A DNA stretch of 64,000 bases from Corbicula japonica (taxonomy: Eukaryota > Mollusca > Bivalvia > Venerida > Cyrenidae), in the NCBI GenBank assembly GCA_038501625.1, contig JAZAYU010000006.1:12836638-12900637 (forward strand), read 5' to 3'. Every line of letters begins with the position of its first letter. Position 1 is the stretch's first letter. Shown here in pieces: positions 52,801 through 61,800 of this stretch. Position numbers and translations under genes: made by a program. The notes under the pieces are model-generated. The model saw nothing but the letters and a program-made list of their open reading frames with translations, had not been told where the DNA came from and searched no databases.

Positions 52801-55800
52801 TCCAAAAAATCATGATAACAACTTACAAAAGTAGCATGTTGGTGCCTATTCTTGCTTCAAAAGCCATACCAGTCTTTAATAGTGACACTATCACCTTCGG
52901 TAAGCTTTAAAATGATGAACATTTTATTTTATTATTGTCGGCCATGTTTTTTTTTCATATCCAGGATGGTTTAATACCTGTTCTGTCCAGAACAGAATGT
53001 TCCGATTTTTTTACCAATAAATTTTTTTGGGGCGGGTGGTTTTGGACAGGGGCGGGCGGGGATGAGAATTTAAAATATTTTGTTCTATTGCCTTATCTGT
53101 AGACTTAAAAAATACAATCTAAATTTGTTGATACTTACACATTTGAACAACAGAATTGTCCTAATGATTTATGGCGTTTATGTTCAACGAATAAATCATT
53201 TGAATTAATTATAATGTTACGTATTCTTCACAACCAAACATGATTGACTCTGTCTTGAAATAAAAAGGATCGGTAATCTGATTGTTTGTTGTAGAAGTAT
53301 CATTCTTAGAAGAAAATTCAAGGATTCAGATGCCGGCTTCCAATAAAGATGGGAATATTTATATTACAATATGGTTGCATATACAATTTAGATTACTTAG
53401 GTTTGACAGTTTGTAATTTTTGTGTAAAAGCCCAAACGCTCAATTAAACATATATAAAATGTTTTGCCAAGATTTGTTTCTTATCGACGGCTTTTGTTTC
53501 TATATATGTCGTAATGTGGATTAAGAATCCATATAATTGCTTGATTAAATACATTTGCTGACACATCAAGTAATTAAAGGACTCCGATATATTAAATAAT
53601 TTGGAGGTGTAGATACCTAGCAAATGGTAATTACATGATCTCTATTGGTCAATGATATCTGCCCCTTTAAGTAATTGACAGGTGACCCCTTGTGCGCGAC
53701 CACTTGACATTTTTATGGCATGCTACCTTCAAAATCAATCGCCGCAGACATAATCATAACATGATGTCAGTAGTTGATTAGACACGCTAATCCGGAAACG
53801 AGACTCAATTTAGCCGTGGAGAGAACACTGGCTGTTAGTTTAAGTCGTTTAGTGTTTAACGCGAGGAATAATGACTTTACACTTTAAGTCAAAGAAACTT
53901 GGTTGTTTTACAAATTATTATCAAAGATATCATGACGCTGATGTATTATTACTAATTCAACGAGAAAATATATTTTTCAAAAGATTTTTATGATAAAAAA
54001 GAAAGTTGTAGGTACATATTGAACCCTATTATGTTAATACAGCAAGCAATCATTTTTCCCGTAGAGCAGTCACGTGACTGGACAGGGGAGGTAACAAAAA
54101 AATTCACCGAATTATTGGAAAGGCGTATAGAGGCTACATTTTTCATTCAAATATCATCAAACTTGTCATGTTTAAAAAACTTGGTCACTTTGTCAGATAA
54201 ATTATAAACCTTGTTAACAAAGTAGCGGCCACATTTGTTCAGATTTATCGAACTTTCTTAGAATAGTTGTCTTAGTAATATCTCAGACAATGATGAAACT
54301 GTGTTCATTTTTTTTTAGCAATTTCTCAGTTATGATGTTGGGTCCATTTGTCTAAGTAATATCTCAGACGATTATGAAACTGGGTCAGATGTTTCCTCCC
54401 AGTCACTGTAGAAGAGTTAGACCTACATTAACAAACTTGGTATGTAGATTGCTGATGTCTTTGCCTTTTCTTAACATTTCTTTGTCAAACTTTCAAATTA
54501 TATTGCTTATGACAACAGCTTTGTGATATGTCAAAATCACATTTGACAGAGTTATGCCTCTTTCTGTACTTGGATTTTAATTCTGACAAAGTACCTGAGG
54601 GCAATACAAGTGTTCAACTTAATACCCATTTATTAGTTTCATATTGATTTGTTACTTAAATTTACTATTCTTTCCAGACACTACTTTGTCAGACTTTATT
54701 GTTGGTCACAGATCTAGATTAAATCTAAAGAAATATAAACAAATTAGTCCCCAGTAAGTATTAAGAAGCGAATTAAAATAGAAATGTTAACTACTATAAC
54801 ATTATGTTGATTTTTCATTAATCCAGCCTGATTTTCTGATAGTTATCAGTAAAAGTCCTTGTTGTTCTTCAATGGTGGTCAATCTGTAAGCCTCAGATAA
54901 CCATCTTCAGTGAAATCCTAATCTTGGAGACACTTTTATCAAGTGACCAATCTGTAAAACCTGGTAGTCAGTCAATTACTGTGTCAAAAGTTTCACTCTC
55001 TGTACTTGATTTGGGAACATTTTGTTGTTACAGCTGTGAAGGCTTGGCATTTCTTTGAATTTTAAGCTTAAGTTTTATTTGGTCTTGTATGGGAAATGTG
55101 TATTACACTAAATACAATGCATACAAATAGTATATCATAAAGAATGAAGTGAACTGTTCAAATGCAACTAATACCTGCTACATTTGTATGACATAGTCAC
55201 TTTCTAAAAAAGAAATTATATCGAGGTATTTTGCAGAAATTTATTGACTAGAAGTGAACTGTGTAGACCTTGATCTGAATATGCAAATGTGCAAGCTGAT
55301 CTGGATCTACGCTGGAGGCAATGGGATAAATGCTGTACTTAGCATTTATAGTTTCTATCACATTTGTTTCAAACTCGAGCAGAACTGAACATAGCACATA
55401 TGCAAATAGTGTTCTATTGGCAAACAGTGTACATTCAGAGCTGGATCTGGCATGTTCAGGCTGTCTGATCAGGTTCTACAACATTCTTGTTTAGGTTTAT
55501 TAGGTTATCTTTGACCAAGAAGAGACCAGTGTAGATCTAGATCAGACAGCTTGTATATGACAGCTGATCTGGATCTAAACTGGCCTGTCATTTAATTAAA
55601 AGGTTAAACAGATCCCTTTTGCTTGGAGTTGTGGGTAGCCTATAAATTTCCGTAGTCTTGATTAATGACTTACGAATGCATTATGTCGATCCAAATTCGC
55701 AACCTTGCCTTATATCGTGCGACCATAATTCTGTATAATTGTGCTTCCTATAATACCTCATTTAAATGTCATAATTTCTTTTACAACAAGATAGTCGCAA

Positions 55801-58800
55801 ACAGATTCCTAAAAAGATAAAATGACAAATTAAATATTTTCTGTGTTAATTTATTTTTTCATTATAATCTTCCCACCAGGAATTTAGTTTTCATTGCTGT
55901 ACTGTTTATTAAAGCTGTAATTTGTATAGAGCACTCTGGAAATGATAAATTTGCAAAATAGGTTAATTACTTGTTATTATAAAGTCGTCAAATATTAAAT
56001 AATTGTTATTATTATTCATGAATGAAATATGTAAGAGTGCTCTGGGTAATATTTCATTCATACAAATCATTAGGCTACAAAGATTTATATTAGGAGCATC
56101 AGTGACTCACCAATTTTACATATTTCTTTGTTTGTTGTTTTTTTTTATACTTGGAAAAGAGGAAACATACACACCATGGGGTATTTGCTGTCAAATTGAT
56201 TTTGCAGTTTTCATTTTGAATTTTGGAAAATCAAATGTAATATAAAATTTCTATATTTGACTTGTGCCGGTAGCTGTAAAGAACTTGACATAAACCTATC
56301 TTAAAAGCAATTATTTTTAACCCTTTCCTGGATATATACGCATTTTTACGCATGTGCGACCAGTGTAGATCCAGATCAGCCGGCACATCCGTGCCGTCTG
56401 ATCAGGATCTGCACTGGTCGCATTTTGGTCAGAAATAACCTAATGAATCAAAAAGCGAACAGTTTAGATCCTGATCAGACAGCACTGATGTGCCGGCTGA
56501 TCTGGATCTAAACTGTTCGCCCTAGCAATAAAGATGTATCTGTACAGGAAAGGGTTAAGTCTTCTATGAATAAATTTTCTCTAGAATATTCATCTGCACC
56601 AGAAATCTTCAGCTTCCTTGATAAAGTTGCACACCTAGAATATTGTGGTAAGGTTCATAACTCTAGCAATCATATTTCCTAAATTATCTCCCCATTATAT
56701 GATTTAACTCAAAAAAAATTTTAACTTAGAATTTTCTAAAGAATTGTAATAATTTACTTTATCTTCACTTAGATGAAAAGTCATCTCTTTTCCACAGGTA
56801 TATTCAATTGTACATTGTACATGACTTAATCGTGAAACTTAATATTGCTTGTAACTTTGAAAGCACTTGTCCCGTGGGCTTAATACTTAATATCATTTGC
56901 GTGAACAAAAGCTATCTGTGACTTCAAGAATGATAACTCCTATCTGACTATTTTTGGAGTTGTTTCCCTTTAAAATGATTTTAATACTGAATGTCGGTGT
57001 TGCTTATGACTCTGAAAGTGTTTGTCCATAATTGGCTTAATGCTTGACAAATATAATCTGAATGAACTGTGCTATCTCTGACAACAAGAATTATGATAAC
57101 TCCTGATTGATTATTTTTTAAGTTAATGCTCTTTTCCAATGACTCTAACCTGAAACTTTAAATATTGCTTATTGCTTGAAAATTTCTCATCCAATAAACA
57201 TGCTACTCAGAATATATCATCTGCATGAACAGACCAATTTCTGATAACATGAATGGTAACTCCTGACTGACCCTTTTTGAGTTATGCTCCCTTCAGACTC
57301 TATGTTGTATTATACCTGAAATTTTTTTGACCCATTACTTGGAATGTGTCATCTACAATACCTAAGTAACATCTGTCAACAAGAAGGGTAAATCCTGATT
57401 GACCAAGTTTTTAGTTATGTCCCTTTTAAATGAATGAATAAAGTGACCTGAAACTTAAAGTTACTTGTAACTATGAAAGTTATAATTGACACAAAATCTT
57501 GAATATATTATCTGCACGAGTCAAGCTATATCTGACAAGAATGATTATTATATAAACTGTTTGGCCAGCCTTTGGGATTTATCAAATAATATAAAACATA
57601 GCCCCACATTTCATTGTTTTGAAAGAAGATGACATGTTTTCAGTGGAACACCAAAATTATAGTTTTACCAATGTTGGGTGTGTTTCTAGTTGAACCATAT
57701 CAAGATTTTATGGAAAACAGAAATCTTTTACTGTACTGACACGTATGACAGCTGTGCCTTGAAGCTTAGAATCTGACACAAAATTTGAATAGAACTATTG
57801 ATATGATCATCACAATATGTCATATTCTATTCATTTAACTAATTAATCACTCTACTGTGATAAAAATGAAAAAATAATAAAATATAATCAGAAAAGCATT
57901 TTCAACAGGGTGTTCCCATTACTGTCTGAGTCTTAAAATTTAATTGCTTAAAATATTCATTGTAAACTTCAATATTGCTTGGTAAAATTGTGTATCGCTT
58001 CACATAATTCCCTCTTACAATCTTTTAAACAGCAAGTTTCTCTTGGCATGATCTATGATTTCATCTACTTCTTAGATTTTCTTTACATTGAATTTTGAGC
58101 CCACCCTTTCTAATTGTTATTTTGTTTGTTTCTGTGCACTTGCCATAGCTGGCCCCCTTGATGGAAAGATATATTTTGACATATTGACAAAGTTCTAAAA
58201 TTAAATAAAACATTAAATTTTTTAAAAGAATGATATTTTTCTAATGGTTTTATTAATTTTTCATAATTATTCTATATTTTGTGTCTTTTTTTACAATTCT
58301 GATTTGAAATATATTACACTGAAAATATTTTTGACATGGTGTATATAACATGATTGTGTTTTGCTACATTTTCTTTGAGCCACAAAAGAAAGACTTTATT
58401 TTTCATATCTGAGATAATCGGCGTATATTTGATCCTTTGATTTCATAGATTGACAGTTTAAAAGAAAACCCTACATTCTGATTTTATATCAAAGTGTAGT
58501 TGACGTAAATGTAATATTAATTTCTGTTTGAATATAAAGAGCTAATTTCCTTGTATAATAAATTGCGTGGTTAGCTTAATCATCTTAGAGTTACAATAAA
58601 CAGTGTTTTAGGATCAAAGACTTTAGTAATAATTGTTTTTCTTATCAATATTCATAATAATTGCATCAAAAAGCCAAAATAAGGCACTTACTGGTAAAGA
58701 TCATTCTCTTTTTTATTATAACAAGACTGTGGTTGTGAAGTGTTGACAGTTTTTTTACAGTTCCTAATCGGTAATTCCACAAATGGAATAATTATCTGAA

Positions 58801-61800
58801 TTGCGGGCTGCACGCAAGACCATCGTAACTTCACTTATGTAAAAAAGGAAATAGGACAGTGATGCATGCAACCATCGAAACTTTAACTTCATCTTGAATG
58901 TTGATTTGTGGAAGAAGAAGTACCTTGGCATTATGCTTATAATGATCTATACTTATCTCTTCAAATAATTGTGTTGTTTATCAGATTAGTAATATAAGAA
59001 GTTAATGATAATATAATTTTTAAGGTTTTTTGTCACTATACTTTTTGGCTGAAATAATGCTGATGGGGCATTTTCAATTCTTTCACTGAACATAACACCA
59101 ATTGACTTCTGCATGTAAGAGTGTGTCACAAACATGTGCATTAAACCTGTTGAAATAAGCATGTAAAAAGTGATTTGTCTCCAAGTTCAACTCGTTTCCA
59201 TGTTCCTTGAGTCACATGCTTGTCTCCAATATGAGATCAAACTTTGAAATTAAATCGCTTATGACAACAGGGTTGTGATGATACCAAAATCATATTTGAT
59301 GCATTTATGCCCCTTTTTTTACTTGAATTTTTTATCCTGACAAAGTACACCAAGGTTGACAGAGCTGAACACCCATCTAGTATGATCTGAGGCCTTGCTC
59401 TTCAACTAGCTTTTCCAGATCATGCGTGGAGCCTGCTGGACTGAACTGTTATCCCACTAATCATGTTAACATCACTTCAGCAACCAGACAGTCCTTTTAT
59501 TGCTATGATAACAAGTCGCCATTTCAGCCAATCAGATGCTTGAGATTTGAGACTGGTTTCCAAACTCAGTTTTATAATCTTCAGCCCTGAACTCTGAAAG
59601 GCTTAGTGAACTATATTCAAGAACTTGTAAAGTTTACACTCACTGTGATTTGGCCGTTCTGTGGTCTTCTCATAACTTCCAGAATTTATCAGTATTGTTG
59701 TTGGTTTTTTTCACTTCACGGTTGACTTTGCTGTAATTTCAGATATGAGATCATGAGGAAGTGTTGGAATGAGGCCCCAGGACTACGGCCCAGTTTTACC
59801 CACCTCTGTGCCCTGTTTACCAGTATGTTGGAAGAGGACACCTACACAGAGTATTTCAACTTTACTGTAAGTGCTAGCATTAACAAAGTGCTCAACTTGG
59901 TTTTAATTTGAATAAAATTAGTCCCTTCAGGATCTTTTGGAGAGCATGCAACATTGATAAAGATCTGGGCTGAAGGTTATAAAGCTGAGATTGGAAACCA
60001 GTCTCAAATCTCAAGCATCTGATTGGCTGAAATGGCGACCAGTCGCCATTTCAGCCAATCAGATGCTTGAGATTTGAGACTGGTTTCCATGCTCAGTTTT
60101 ATAACCTTGGGCAAAGAAATAACCCTTCACTTCATGGGATTGTGATTTTATCCAATGGGATACCTGTGTTAAGCCTGTATATCCATGCCAGCTTATCACT
60201 GTTCACTTTCAGATTCATTAGAATATATCTGAGCATGCAGCTATAGTAATGATCAGATGACAAGATGATACAGCTGATCTGAATCCAAACTAGTTGCTCA
60301 TGTGATGAAATATAATTATGCTTTACCATGGAGTAATGGGATAAATAAGGACTACATCAAGTACTTAACACAAAGAATTCTATAAATGCAGGGCACTAGA
60401 CAACTTTCAGGGACTGGTACCCATACCCTCAGAAAGTGGAATTTTGTGTCGTTTTAAGACAAAAAGACAAAAAAGGGGAATTTGAAGTAATTTATGCCTG
60501 TTTTGACTTTGAAGTGTCAAACTTGCTCATAAAACAGTTTTCTACCACTGATTACAATAGCTAGTATATTTTGTGACTTTAGACTTACAAATAAAACAAT
60601 TTATGTTCAAGGATCAAAGGAATCTTTATTTCGTATGTAAAATGCAAAAGACACAATCTTTATCTTTTTGTTGTTTTTTTTTTCTTAAAAAATAGTAGAC
60701 TGTCAGGCACCATTACACTTTTTTACTTCTTGTAGTCAAGTCGGACCCATTGGCAAGAAGAAAAGCTATCTTCAGCTTTCTGTTTTGGGGTTTTGCACTC
60801 AAAAATGTTTGCAAAAAAGTAATCACAAAAGTCATGCTTTTTCATGAGTCCCTTTCATTTTTTTATTTTTCAGGGGAATTTTTTTCTGAGATAGGGGAAA
60901 AAACATAGTTTACTATTTTGAGAAGGGAATGGTACCCATATTTGGCCGCAAAAATGGCTAAACGAGTGCCCTGAAATGTAATGTTCCGTCCACTCATTTC
61001 CAACCTAATGTATTACTGGTAGATCTTTGCAAAGAATGGCCTAGCCTTAAAGAAGTTTAACCCTTTCCTCCATAGATACACCTTTACTGCATGGGTGAAC
61101 AGTGTAGATCCATATCAGCTGGCACATCTGTGCCATCTGATCAGGATCTGCATTGTTCACTTTTTGATTCGTTAAATTATTTCTGACAAAATGAGACCAG
61201 TGCAGATCCTGATGAGACGGCATGGATGTAAAATTGCATATATATGGAGGAAAGAGTTTCAAACTGATGGATACAGCAAGTATGGACAGTCAAATACCAA
61301 AGGTAACACATTAACAAACAGCAACATATTGTGACATTCACATAATGAAAAACATTTCTTAACAGGTTGCTTACCTTTGAAATCTTTAAATATTTAAATA
61401 TCATCATTTGATGAGGAAATCAAATTGATGATCTTATTCCTTATCCTAGTTAAAATAATGAAGCATTGATAAAATCAGATATCGGCCTTTTTTAGGAAAA
61501 ATAATCATACAACGGCTATAGACAGGGACAACACCATTCTAGAAGATCATTAAAAGGACTTTAGTAATGTTTTTCCATTTCAAATATTTTTAGGTTCCCC
61601 TAAACCACAACTACTACAGAATAAACTCGGATGACATGGACACAGATCTTCCTGACACAGAAAACTGGCCTGGTAGTCATACTGGTGACATCAGCAACCA
61701 GTCTACGGCACACGTCGGTGTGATACACGAGATTCCAGATGAAGTTTGTGAGGTAACAGAAATGTCCAAGCTCGAACGTCAGACCCAGTCCACCAGCTAT

